Of a DNA stretch of 64,000 bases, positions 24,823-32,997 are shown one piece after another. Both the position numbers and the translations under genes were made by a program. Below the pieces are notes generated by a model that searched no databases, was not told where the DNA came from, and saw only the letters and a program-made list of their open reading frames with translations. Source of the stretch: Paenibacillus rhizosphaerae (GTDB lineage: Bacteria; Bacillota; Bacilli; Paenibacillales; Paenibacillaceae). The stretch lies in assembly GCF_014192015.1 (NCBI RefSeq), contig NZ_JACHXJ010000003.1, positions 372,001-436,000 of the forward strand, given 5' to 3'. Position 1 is the stretch's first letter, and the number at the start of each line of letters is the position of its first letter.

Positions 24823-25030
24823 TCACTCTTCCGAATACATTCCCCAGCCCTTATATTTGTATAATCCCTCCAAAGCCAGGTTGTAATTCAGCGCTTCGAT
24901 GCTCCAGACCTTCATCTGATCAGCCGGCAGCAGGCCCAATTCTTTGAGCTCACCTTGCAATCTGACGGGAAAGAACAATATGTCTTCCTCGCTTTCCTGC
25001 TGCTGCCCACCTTCCCGCCATTTCGTTCAT
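24823..25030 (-). pseudogene. Small hypothetical gene with apparent frameshift
   Basis: An ATG at 25030 behind a strong AGGAGG opens a frame that stops early, while a one-base shift gives convincing coding sequence to a stop at 24825-24823: GGQQQESEEDILFFPVRL followed by QGELKELGLLPADQM and a tail rich in aromatic and charged residues ending GWGMYSEE. Joined, it would be about 68 residues. Either a one-base indel near the GGGAAGG run broke it, or translation starts at an internal TTG (in ATATTG, preceded by GAGGAAG) to give 51 residues. No family recognised. Confidence 0.5.
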
Positions 25031-25150
25031 AAGTACCACCTCCTATATAGCCCAAATATTTATATTTTATAAAATGACATAAAAACCGAACTCTTTTTTC
25101 ATCGAGCGACAATATTGGGTGTAAGCTGCTTACCCAGGAGGGCCCTCTGA

Positions 25151-25726
25151 ATGCAAAACGAATCGATGCACCACGTGCTCACAAAAATGATCGAAGGTGA
25201 TCAGCAGGCGTTTCACACGCTGTATGATGCCACCTATCAGGATGTCTACCGGACGGTCTCTTTTCTGGTGGATCATCCTCAGGATCGCGAAGATATCATG
25301 AATGAGATTTACATGCAAATGTGGACCTCGCTTCCCAACTACGATCCGAATCGTCCTTTCCACTTCTGGCTGCACGGCTTGGTCATCCGCCAAGTGCAGA
25401 GATTCCGGATGAAAAGCTGGAGGAGATTCCGAATTTTCGAACGAATCCGTATCTTTTCCCGGGAAGAGCATCATTGGGATCAGCCCACGGTGACGACGGA
25501 TGGGACAGACCCTGAGATATCAAAGGCCATGCACAAGCTGACCGATAAACAGCGAACGGTGATCATCCTCCGCTTTTACCACGACTATACGCTGGAGGAG
25601 ATTGCAACATTACTCGATATTCCGCTGGGTACCGTCAAGTCCAGATCTCATGCCGGCCTGCAGTCGCTTCGAAAACACTTGGGAAACCTCCCCCTGGAAA
25701 GGATGGAAAAGAACAATGCCTATTGA
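25151..25726 (+). CDS. ECF-type sigma-70 family factor
   Basis: A 191-residue sigma factor. Region 2 at about 15-80 (FHTLYDATYQDVYRTVSFLV, with DREDIMNEIYMQMW) and region 4 at about 120-175 (LTDKQRTVIILRFYHDYTLEEIA, then GTVKSRSHAGLQSLRK). Basic residues link the two (FRMKSWRRFRIFER). It overlaps the next gene, a membrane protein, by 11 bases, the usual sigma/anti-sigma order. Upstream, AACCGAAC and GCGACAAT about 16 bases apart could be an autoregulated ECF promoter, but this is tentative. Confidence 0.9.
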   Translation: MQNESMHHVLTKMIEGDQQAFHTLYDATYQDVYRTVSFLVDHPQDREDIMNEIYMQMWTSLPNYDPNRPFHFWLHGLVIRQVQRFRMKSWRRFRIFERIRIFSREEHHWDQPTVTTDGTDPEISKAMHKLTDKQRTVIILRFYHDYTLEEIATLLDIPLGTVKSRSHAGLQSLRKHLGNLPLERMEKNNAY

Positions 25727-26786
25727 AAGCCAAATCCGCGAGTACCTGCATCAAGAGGCAGAGACCATGGAATGCCCCCCGGCCATTTCCAAACGAATCG
25801 AACAATCCTATTCTCATTACGCACAACGACAAAGGAGCAAAAAAACGATGAAAAAACGATGGATCGGCGGCCTTGTTGCTGCAGCAATTATGATTCCAAC
25901 CGCGGCATTCGCCGCCCCTCCCCTGTTTGAAATGGCTAAGAGAACACCGATGACGGCCGAGCAAGTCAAGGTGGATGCGGTTGGCGGAGCGGCGCTTGAC
26001 AAGCTGTATCGCTCTTATCCGGAAACCAAGTCGTTTGAAATCATCGACGCCAGCCAGCTTGGAGGAGACCCCGCGGATGCAAGTCAGGGGAAAGCCATCC
26101 AAACCAGCATCGTGCTGCAGGAAAAGGGAGCCCATGGCAAAAAGGTCCGCCTTGATTTGAACGGGATTACGGGTGAAATCGAACATGTAAATCAAGAAAA
26201 TTGGCAGCCTCAGGAGAAGCCGGTCATCTCCTTAACCGATCAGGAAATCAAATCGAAGGTAGATGATCTCATAAACAAACTGTACGGCAGTACCGGTAAG
26301 TACGAATACAGCATGGAGCCGATGCAGAATTCGGACCCAAAAACGTTGATATTGAACTATACCGAAAAGGGATCAGCAACGCCGTTCTATCAGGCATTAG
26401 TTCAAGGGAATACGATCAGCGTTTCTCTGATCGGAGGCGGCCCTGCCCCATCCGTGGAAGGCTTTTTCACTACAAACGGCAAGCCTGACTATACTGCGGA
26501 TGCCTTTTTAAATGATGAAAAGCTATTTTCTTTACTTCAGATGAGTCCTGCGGAATTGAAACAAGAATTGGCGAAAGGTGCATCTGTCGCCGAGATCGCA
26601 GCATCTAAAAAGGTTTCCAAGCAACAAGTCATGGACGTCATCGCAAGTACACAGGCTCAAAAACAAATCCAGGCCGATTCGCATGGAGGAGCTTCCGATG
26701 ACGAGCGTACGCTGGAACAATGGAAACAATTTCTTGAACCCAAAGTATCGCAAGTGATTGAACATAAAACGGAAACGCCTTGGTAG
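25716..26786 (+). CDS. Probable membrane-bound anti-sigma factor
   Basis: A 356-residue protein: short cytoplasmic N-terminal part (about 1-45, acidic, with MECPPAISKRIEQSY), one membrane span at about 48-65 (basic KKRWIGG then AAAIMIPTAAFAA), and a long extracellular region. Near the C-terminus there is a helical segment (AEIAASKKVSKQQVMDVIAS) resembling a small helix-turn-helix-like repeat outside the cell. The overlap with the sigma gene and single-pass topology support the anti-sigma role. The signal sensed is unknown. Confidence 0.78.
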   Translation: MPIESQIREYLHQEAETMECPPAISKRIEQSYSHYAQRQRSKKTMKKRWIGGLVAAAIMIPTAAFAAPPLFEMAKRTPMTAEQVKVDAVGGAALDKLYRSYPETKSFEIIDASQLGGDPADASQGKAIQTSIVLQEKGAHGKKVRLDLNGITGEIEHVNQENWQPQEKPVISLTDQEIKSKVDDLINKLYGSTGKYEYSMEPMQNSDPKTLILNYTEKGSATPFYQALVQGNTISVSLIGGGPAPSVEGFFTTNGKPDYTADAFLNDEKLFSLLQMSPAELKQELAKGASVAEIAASKKVSKQQVMDVIASTQAQKQIQADSHGGASDDERTLEQWKQFLEPKVSQVIEHKTETPW

Positions 26787-26797
26787 AAAGAACAGTC

Positions 26798-26827
26798 CAG
26801 GTGCCAGAAATGGCGCCTGTGTTTTTT
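26798..26827 (+). terminator. Intrinsic terminator of the sigma/anti-sigma operon
   Basis: CAGGTGCCA-GAAA-TGGCGCCTG followed by a T-run; one G-T pair. Confidence 0.85.
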
Positions 26828-27007
26828 ATGGATGCTCCCCTCTAGAACTGATCGTCTTGATAGGGGAACCATCCATTTTCTTAAAAACCTAAAATTTTGA
26901 GGAAAAGACCTATAAATCTTGTAGGTTTTGAACCCGGTTTGTTTGCTAAAATGGAAAGGAGCACCTTTTGCAGCATCTATCCAACCACAGAATAAGGAGG
27001 AAACGAG

Positions 27008-27991
27008 ATGACTCAGCCTGTGACGCAGCGCGAGCCTTTGGTCACCCACATCTATACCGCCGACCCTTCGGCTCACGTGTTTGAAGGCAAGCTGTATATT
27101 TACCCATCCCATGACCTGGACCATGAGCATACGTCCAACGATAACGGGGATCAGTACGACATGGAGGATTACCACGTCCTGTCCATGGACGATGCGAACT
27201 CCCCATGCCAGGATCACGGCGAGGCGCTGCATCTCCGCGATATCCCTTGGGCCAAGCAGCAGCTCTGGGCGCCGGATGCGGCCTATAAGAACAATACGTA
27301 CTACCTCTTCTTTCCGGCACGGGATCACGACAACATCTTCCGGATTGGGGTAGCTACCGGCTCCTCTCCCGCAGGGCCATTCACTCCGCAGCCGGAATAT
27401 ATTCCGGGCAGCTTCAGCATTGACCCCGCCGTCCTGATGGACGATGATGGAAGGGCTTTCATGTACTTTGGAGGGCTGTGGGGCGGCCAGCTGGAAAAAT
27501 GGCAGACGGGCACCTTTGATCCGAACGCTGAAGGCCCGGCAGCCGACGAACCGGCGCTGGGGCCAAGAGTGGCCGAGCTTAGCGACGACCTGCTGACCTT
27601 CAAGGAGGCGCCCCGCGAAATCTCCATTCTCGACGAGAACGGCCAGCCCATTTTGGCAGGGGACGAGGAACGGAGATATTTTGAAGGACCGTGGGTACAT
27701 AAGCATAACGGACTTTATTATCTGTCTTATTCGACCGGCACGACCCATAACATCGTATACGCTGTGAGCGAGAACCCGCAGGGTCCTTTTACGTACAAAG
27801 GAAAAATCCTGACGCCGGTCATCGGCTGGACGACCCACCACTCGATCGTGCAGTTCCAGGATAAATGGTATTTGTTCTATCATGACAGCTCACTATCGGG
27901 CGGCGCGGACAACAAACGCTGCGTCAAATTCACTGAGCTGACCATCCACGAGGACGGTACGATCAAAACCATCGATCCATACGGGAAGTAA
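27008..27991 (+). CDS. Glycoside hydrolase family 43 protein
   Basis: A 327-residue intracellular five-bladed beta-propeller. Catalytic triad candidates are visible: base Asp in TADPSAHV (about D19), pKa-modulating Asp in FSIDPAVL (about D139) and acid Glu in YFEGPWVHK (about E222). GH43 enzymes act as beta-xylosidases or alpha-L-arabinofuranosidases on xylan- or arabinan-derived oligosaccharides. No signal peptide, so it acts on imported sugars. The start follows AAGGAGG. Upstream (26900-26950) an inverted AAAACCTA/TAGGTTTT pair may be a control site. No transporter is adjacent. Confidence 0.88.
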   Translation: MTQPVTQREPLVTHIYTADPSAHVFEGKLYIYPSHDLDHEHTSNDNGDQYDMEDYHVLSMDDANSPCQDHGEALHLRDIPWAKQQLWAPDAAYKNNTYYLFFPARDHDNIFRIGVATGSSPAGPFTPQPEYIPGSFSIDPAVLMDDDGRAFMYFGGLWGGQLEKWQTGTFDPNAEGPAADEPALGPRVAELSDDLLTFKEAPREISILDENGQPILAGDEERRYFEGPWVHKHNGLYYLSYSTGTTHNIVYAVSENPQGPFTYKGKILTPVIGWTTHHSIVQFQDKWYLFYHDSSLSGGADNKRCVKFTELTIHEDGTIKTIDPYGK

Positions 27992-28020
27992 CCGCTTGTG
28001 ATAAGCTCGCGGTGAAGTGA

Positions 28021-28060
28021 AAAAGGCTTACCTCCACCAAATGGAGATAAGCCTTTTTTT
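28021..28060 (+). terminator. Intrinsic terminator after the GH43 gene
   Basis: AAAAGGCTTACCTCCA, short loop, TGGAGATAAGCCTTTTTTT; one mismatch. Also usable for the convergent SRPBCC gene. Confidence 0.9.
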
Positions 28061-28079
28061 GGTCTGCAGCGCCGAGGGT

Positions 28080-28535
28080 CTACGCTGTCCCTTCGGCAAA
28101 ATTCCGGATCGCGTCCATATAGGACGAGGCCGGATACTCTTGCTTGGCGTGCTCGTATCCCGGATTGCCTTCGGACCACGCACAGGTGAGCTCCAGCTTG
28201 GTCTGGTCCCCCACCGGCGTCAATTGATAAGTCATATCGCAATATACGGACTCATGCTGTTCATTGTAAGCCGGAGCGGGATGCTGTTCATACGAAAATT
28301 CGCGGTTCGGCTCGTACGACTTCACGAATCCGTACACATGAAGCGTCCGGTCCCCATCGGGCCCCGGTCCCCTGAATTCGACGCGGGCTCCCGGCTCAAA
28401 TGTCGATTCGATACTGGACCCGAACAACGTGGCGCGTGTTCCTTCCGGTGTAACAATGGCCGCCCACACCCGCTCGGGCGGAGCTGCGATCAAGACTTCG
28501 TACGTCAAGCGGCTGCTAGATGGATTGACTGCCAT
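28080..28535 (-). CDS. SRPBCC/AHSA1-domain protein
   Basis: A 151-residue START-like protein: opening strand LTYEVLIAAPPERVWAAIV, FEPGARVEFRGPG, and C-terminal helix YMDAIRNFAEGTA, the standard Activator-of-Hsp90 homologue 1-like layout. The hydrophobic cavity of these proteins binds lipids or small aromatic molecules; no specific ligand is suggested. ATG 28535 has AAGGTG seven bases upstream. Single gene. Confidence 0.82.
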   Translation of the reverse strand: MAVNPSSSRLTYEVLIAAPPERVWAAIVTPEGTRATLFGSSIESTFEPGARVEFRGPGPDGDRTLHVYGFVKSYEPNREFSYEQHPAPAYNEQHESVYCDMTYQLTPVGDQTKLELTCAWSEGNPGYEHAKQEYPASSYMDAIRNFAEGTA

Positions 28536-28655
28536 TTCAATCACCTTCCATTGCTTGATAGGAATGTATGCTGCCGGATGGATCCATCCATTTTTTTACT
28601 TTAGCATGCAGGTTGGTTGAAGCCAATCTATTTTTTGCTTCAATGAAACGTATTT

Positions 28656-29648
28656 TCACTCATCCATCTTAAGCAGCAGCTTCCCACGCGTGGAGCCGGT
28701 CTCCAGAAGACGAAGCGCTTCATTGGCTTCATGAGCCGGGTAAATCCCGAAGATGTCGGCATGGACCTCTCCCTTGGCCAGCATTTGCAGCGCTTCATTG
28801 GCCCTTTGGCCTGCCCTCTCGGGGAAAGCATCGCTGTATGTACCAAGCTGAAATCCGGCGACGGACAGATTTTTAAACCACAGCTCTTGGGTCGATTGCA
28901 GTGTATCCGGCTCCCCGCCAGCGTTGCCAAGCACAACGAGCTGACCGAATGGCTTCATCACGTCAAGACTCGTCCTTCTCATGGCTCCACCTACGGGATC
29001 GAGTACGGCATCAACGCCTTGGCGGCCGGTAGCCCGCATCGTTTCTTCGACGAATCCGGAGCGTACAAATAAACCATCGTACCCAAGGGAGGAGGCCAGG
29101 CTCTTTTTATTTTCCGATCCAACCGTGCCCAGCACCAAGCCGGCACCCAGCCGGCGGGCGACCTGGCCAAGGAAACTTCCGAGCCCTCCGGCGGCGGCAT
29201 GGACCAATAGGCTTCCGCCTGTCTGCAGGCGGATCACGTCCTTCATCACGATCAGAGCCGTAGTCAAATTGACGACGGAAGCGGCAGCCACCGCCAGATC
29301 CAGGGTGGAATCGAGCTCTGCAAGCCGTACGGTCAGTTCAGGTCTGACCGATACCACCGTGGCAAATCCTCCAATCTCAGACAGCGTCATTCCGGCAACC
29401 GGTTCGCCTACACGGAAACCCTCAACACCTTCGCCGATCTCCCGCACATAGCCGGCAATCTCCAATCCGGGAACATAGGGGGCTTGAACGTGGTCGAACT
29501 CCCCTCTGGCCAGCATGACATCCACAAAGCCTACGCCGGCGTAGACGACATCGACCGTTAATCTTCCCGGTGCTGCTGACAGAGCCTTTACTTTTTTCAG
29601 GCGAAGGGCTTGCGCCTCCCCTGGTTGTTCTACCGTTAAAGCTTTCAT
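28656..29648 (-). CDS. Quinone oxidoreductase-like zinc-independent MDR protein
   Basis: A 330-residue medium-chain reductase. GroES-like domain (residues about 1-125), Rossmann domain with VHAAAGGLGSFLGQVARRLGA (about 148-168) and LDPVGG in the middle of the coenzyme domain. It resembles NADPH:quinone reductases. Starts 17 bases after the stop of the MFS gene, so the two form one leftward operon, which fits a detoxification pair of reductase and exporter. Confidence 0.86.
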   Translation of the reverse strand: MKALTVEQPGEAQALRLKKVKALSAAPGRLTVDVVYAGVGFVDVMLARGEFDHVQAPYVPGLEIAGYVREIGEGVEGFRVGEPVAGMTLSEIGGFATVVSVRPELTVRLAELDSTLDLAVAAASVVNLTTALIVMKDVIRLQTGGSLLVHAAAGGLGSFLGQVARRLGAGLVLGTVGSENKKSLASSLGYDGLFVRSGFVEETMRATGRQGVDAVLDPVGGAMRRTSLDVMKPFGQLVVLGNAGGEPDTLQSTQELWFKNLSVAGFQLGTYSDAFPERAGQRANEALQMLAKGEVHADIFGIYPAHEANEALRLLETGSTRGKLLLKMDE

Positions 29649-29665
29649 TAGGTTGACTCCCCTTT

Positions 29666-30895
29666 CTAATTTTTCACCAGAACTCCTTGCCGCTGTTTTC
29701 GCCTAATCCTTCTGCGCCTCGTTTCCAGCAGGATCATAAAGACGATCAGCGTCAATCCCAATAGCGTAACCCCTCCGGAAAAAATCGGTACCGCTCGAAG
29801 CCCAAACTGGCTGTCGATCACTAGTCCTCCCACCCAGGCACCCACAGCGTTGCTGATATGCAGCGCAGATACATTCATGGTGGTCGCCAAATTTGGCGCT
29901 TCCTTTGCTTTGCCCATCACAAGGACGGTGAGGCAGGGAAGAATGCCGAAGCTGAATACGCCCAGGAGAAACATGTCCGCCACTGCAAAAATCTCACTTC
30001 CAGCCAATACAGAAAAGGTAAAGAGGCATGCTGCGAGTCCCGCAGTGATTCCCATAAGCGCAGGTCCCAAGCGCCAATCGGCCAGCCTCCCCCCCGCGAC
30101 ATTGCCAACGGTTACGCCAATGCCAAACAAAACCAGAATCCACGAAACGGCCCTGTCGTCAAACATGGCGATCTGCTCGAGCAGCGGAGCTACGTACGTA
30201 AAGGTCATAAACACGCCGCCAAAGCATAAAGCACTGACCAGCAGCGCGAGTAATACTTCCGGTTTGCCCAGAACGCCGATCTCCCGCTTCAGCGTCGCGG
30301 GCCGGGTGCTCAGATGGCCGGGAAGCAGGCGGAAGAGTCCCGCCAGCGCCGCGGCCCCTGTGATGGCAATCGCTGCAAACGTATAACGCCAGCCAAGGGC
30401 ATGGCCAACCCACGTACCAAAGGGAACGCCGGCGATGTTCGCTATGGAAGAGCCGCTGACAATAACGGATATCGCCCAGGCCCTCTTATCGGCGGTCACC
30501 ATCTCGGCTGCCATGACCGTCGCCACTCCGAAAAACGAGCCGTGCGTCAAGGACATCAAGATCCGCGCTGTCATCAGCATCGCAAAGTCTTGGGCGAATA
30601 CGGCCAAAGCGTTGCTGATGACAAACAGCAGCATAAGGAGGAGAAGCAGTGTTTTCCGTGGCAAACGGCCCGTCAACATCATGATGAGCGGGGCAGTAAC
30701 GGCAACGCCAAGCGAGTAACCTGAAATCAGCAGCCCGGCATCCGATATCGTGACCTGCAGGTTCGAAGCGATGTCGGGCAGTATGCCCATGATGACGAAT
30801 TCAGCCATGCCGATGGCAAATGCGCACAAGGAAAGCACCAATAGAGGGCGTAACGGTGAAGATAAAGGCCGGAGAACTTCAGGTGATGGTTGCAT
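29666..30895 (-). CDS. MFS transporter (AraJ/purine-drug efflux type)
   Basis: A 409-residue protein with twelve membrane spans. The loop 2-3 signature is G-R-L-P-R-K (residues about 81-86), and the N-terminal FAIGMAEFVIMGILPDIA segment is typical of the drug:H+ antiporter DHA1 group that includes AraJ-, PbuE- and chloramphenicol-efflux-like proteins. It leads the operon with the quinone oxidoreductase gene. The regulator gene at 31026 lies just upstream on the same strand with a terminator between. Confidence 0.87.
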   Translation of the reverse strand: MQPSPEVLRPLSSPLRPLLVLSLCAFAIGMAEFVIMGILPDIASNLQVTISDAGLLISGYSLGVAVTAPLIMMLTGRLPRKTLLLLLMLLFVISNALAVFAQDFAMLMTARILMSLTHGSFFGVATVMAAEMVTADKRAWAISVIVSGSSIANIAGVPFGTWVGHALGWRYTFAAIAITGAAALAGLFRLLPGHLSTRPATLKREIGVLGKPEVLLALLVSALCFGGVFMTFTYVAPLLEQIAMFDDRAVSWILVLFGIGVTVGNVAGGRLADWRLGPALMGITAGLAACLFTFSVLAGSEIFAVADMFLLGVFSFGILPCLTVLVMGKAKEAPNLATTMNVSALHISNAVGAWVGGLVIDSQFGLRAVPIFSGGVTLLGLTLIVFMILLETRRRRIRRKQRQGVLVKN

Positions 30896-30994
30896 ACAGA
30901 CGCCTCCTTTCGGTAATTCACATTACGTTAGGAAGGCAGAGGGAACCAGATCAATTTTTTAACTAGTATAAAAAATAACAGGGAGCTTCAGGGC

Positions 30995-31036
30995 AAAAAG
31001 AAACCCGCACTTCGCGAAAATTCGCTTACATGCGGG
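30995..31036 (-). terminator. Intrinsic terminator of the XRE-type regulator gene
   Basis: Minus strand CCCGCATGTAAGCGA, loop, TCGCGAAGTGCGGG, then T-rich tract. The stop codon lies inside the stem's left arm. Confidence 0.72.
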
Positions 31037-31874
31037 CGGGACGAGTTTTCAACCAGGCCTCCAGCTTTTCGGATGTACGTGTCTCCGGCAGCGGCATATA
31101 AATGCAGCACATCAGATTTTCCAGATCATTGATTTGGGTAAAGGTTATGATTTCAAATTGCAGTTGTCCCATTGACGGGTGCTTCACTTCGATTCGCAGG
31201 CCGTTCTTTTCAGCTACTTCATGAAGAGGCCACCATTCGGCAAACTCTTTGCTGTTAGCGGTCAGGTCTTCAATGAGCCGGGTATACCAAGGCTGATCAG
31301 CCGAGCGGTCGTACAGCTTCCTGTAGAAGGATAGGGCGATTTTGGTCGATTGCTCCCAATTGATAATTTGGGTCCGAAATGCAGGATGCATAAAGGTAAG
31401 CCGCAGCATCTGCATGTCCTCAGGCGCTATCGCTGAAAAATCCGTCAAAATTTCGCAGGCGAGCTCATTCCAGGCGATGAGGCGATTTTCCGGTCCGATG
31501 ACGAAAAAGGGATACGGCGTGCTCGTCACCAAATTCATGAAGGCGGGCGACAGCCTGTATGCCGACATATCCCTGGATTGTACCGCATACCTCCCCGCAA
31601 GAAGATACAAATATTCACGCTCCGTATGAGTCAGCTGCAGCGCCGAGGACAGGCGATCCAGTACCTCGGGCGAGGCGGATACTTCCCGGCCCTGCTCCAA
31701 CCACGTGTACCAAGTGAGGCTTAAGTCGGCCAGCTGCGCCACTTCCTCCCGGCGGAGCCCCGGCGTTCGGCGGCGCGTATGTCCCTGTGGCAGTCCAAAC
31801 TGCTCTGGCGTCAGCTGCGCTCTTCTGGCTTTCAAGAAATCTCCGATCGCTTTTCGGTTCAAGCCGGCTTCCAT
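31026..31874 (-). CDS. XRE-type regulator with MmyB-like ligand domain
   Basis: A 282-residue protein: helix-turn-helix at about 10-75 (RRTPGLRREEVAQLADLS, with WYTWLEQGREV) and a PAS-like MmyB ligand-binding domain from about 110 (YPFFVIGPENRLIAWNELA). Homologues are generally repressors of neighbouring short-chain or hydrolase genes and may bind fatty-acid-like ligands. It is divergent from the HSL-family esterase at 32010, the most likely target, and also near the MFS-reductase operon. Confidence 0.86.
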   Translation of the reverse strand: MEAGLNRKAIGDFLKARRAQLTPEQFGLPQGHTRRRTPGLRREEVAQLADLSLTWYTWLEQGREVSASPEVLDRLSSALQLTHTEREYLYLLAGRYAVQSRDMSAYRLSPAFMNLVTSTPYPFFVIGPENRLIAWNELACEILTDFSAIAPEDMQMLRLTFMHPAFRTQIINWEQSTKIALSFYRKLYDRSADQPWYTRLIEDLTANSKEFAEWWPLHEVAEKNGLRIEVKHPSMGQLQFEIITFTQINDLENLMCCIYMPLPETRTSEKLEAWLKTRPARM

Positions 31875-32009
31875 CGTTCGAGTCCACTCCCATCCAGGTA
31901 GTTTTTATGCTAGTTACGTTTGCTACTGCCTTCAGTATAAACGGCATGTTAATCTCGCTTCAAGCAATGATACCCCTAACCAAATATCAGGAAAGAAGGA
32001 AGGAATAAT

Positions 32010-32921
32010 ATGACACTACATGCACAAGCCGAGAAATTCATACGGGATACGGCATCCCTGCCGCCTTCCCACACCCTGGATCCTGTGGAGCTGCGCAAAA
32101 TAGCCGCAGGAACCGTGATTTCAGACACGTTCGGGCTGGCATCGGCTCAAGATATGAGCATCGAAGGGCCTTACGGCGAACTGCCGCTGCGGATCTACCG
32201 GCCAGTGCGTGAAGGCGTGCTGCCCGTTATCGTATTCTATCACGGCGGTGGCTTCGTCATCTGCGATGTGCAGAAATATGACCCGATGTGCCGCATGCTG
32301 GCGGCAGTAACCCGCTGTGCTGTCGTATCGGTGGATTACAGGCTGGCTCCCGAACATCCTTTTCCCGCCGCTCCGACGGAGGCCATCTTCGCCGCCAAGT
32401 GGGTGGCGGATCGCTCCGGGGAGCTCGGCTTTGACCCCTCCAAGCTGACCCTGGCGGGAGACAGCGCCGGTGGAAATCTGGCGGCCGTGGTTGCCCAGCA
32501 ACTGCGCGACCTTGGACAAGTTCATGTTGCCGGGCAAATATTAATCTGTCCCCTCACGGATTATTCCCAATGCTATGAATCGGAAGACCGGTTTGCCGAA
32601 GGTTATTTTCTAAACCGTAACGTGCTGGATTACTTCAGGAAGCATTACTTAAAGGAGGATGCCAACCGGTCGAACCCGCTCGCATCGCCGATGCTGGGAC
32701 GGTTTGACGGACTTCCGCAGACGTTAATCATCACCGCTGAGTATGATCCGGTCCGCGACGAAGGTGAAGCGTATGGCAGACGGCTTGCGGAGGCCGGGGT
32801 TTTAGTCACATTCAGGCGTTATCTCGGTATGATCCACGGCTTTTACGCCATGACCGACCTGTTCGACGATGGCCGGCTTGTTTACGAAGATATCCGCAAA
32901 TTTTTGCAATCCTTGGCGTAG
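32010..32921 (+). CDS. Alpha/beta-hydrolase esterase, HSL (GDXG) family
   Basis: A 303-residue cytosolic esterase. Oxyanion-hole motif HGGGF (about residues 79-83), nucleophile Ser in GDSAGG (about S152), acid Asp in EYDPVRDE and His in MIHGFYAM. This is the hormone-sensitive-lipase family IV pattern, which hydrolyses short-chain esters. The start follows GAAGGAAGG. Divergent from the MmyB-type regulator. Confidence 0.9.
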   Translation: MTLHAQAEKFIRDTASLPPSHTLDPVELRKIAAGTVISDTFGLASAQDMSIEGPYGELPLRIYRPVREGVLPVIVFYHGGGFVICDVQKYDPMCRMLAAVTRCAVVSVDYRLAPEHPFPAAPTEAIFAAKWVADRSGELGFDPSKLTLAGDSAGGNLAAVVAQQLRDLGQVHVAGQILICPLTDYSQCYESEDRFAEGYFLNRNVLDYFRKHYLKEDANRSNPLASPMLGRFDGLPQTLIITAEYDPVRDEGEAYGRRLAEAGVLVTFRRYLGMIHGFYAMTDLFDDGRLVYEDIRKFLQSLA

Positions 32922-32997
32922 CTGAGCCTCTTCTCATTTCCCCGTCCTCGCCGACATATATTGCTATCATGATCAACGAACGGAGGGAAGGGCCAAT

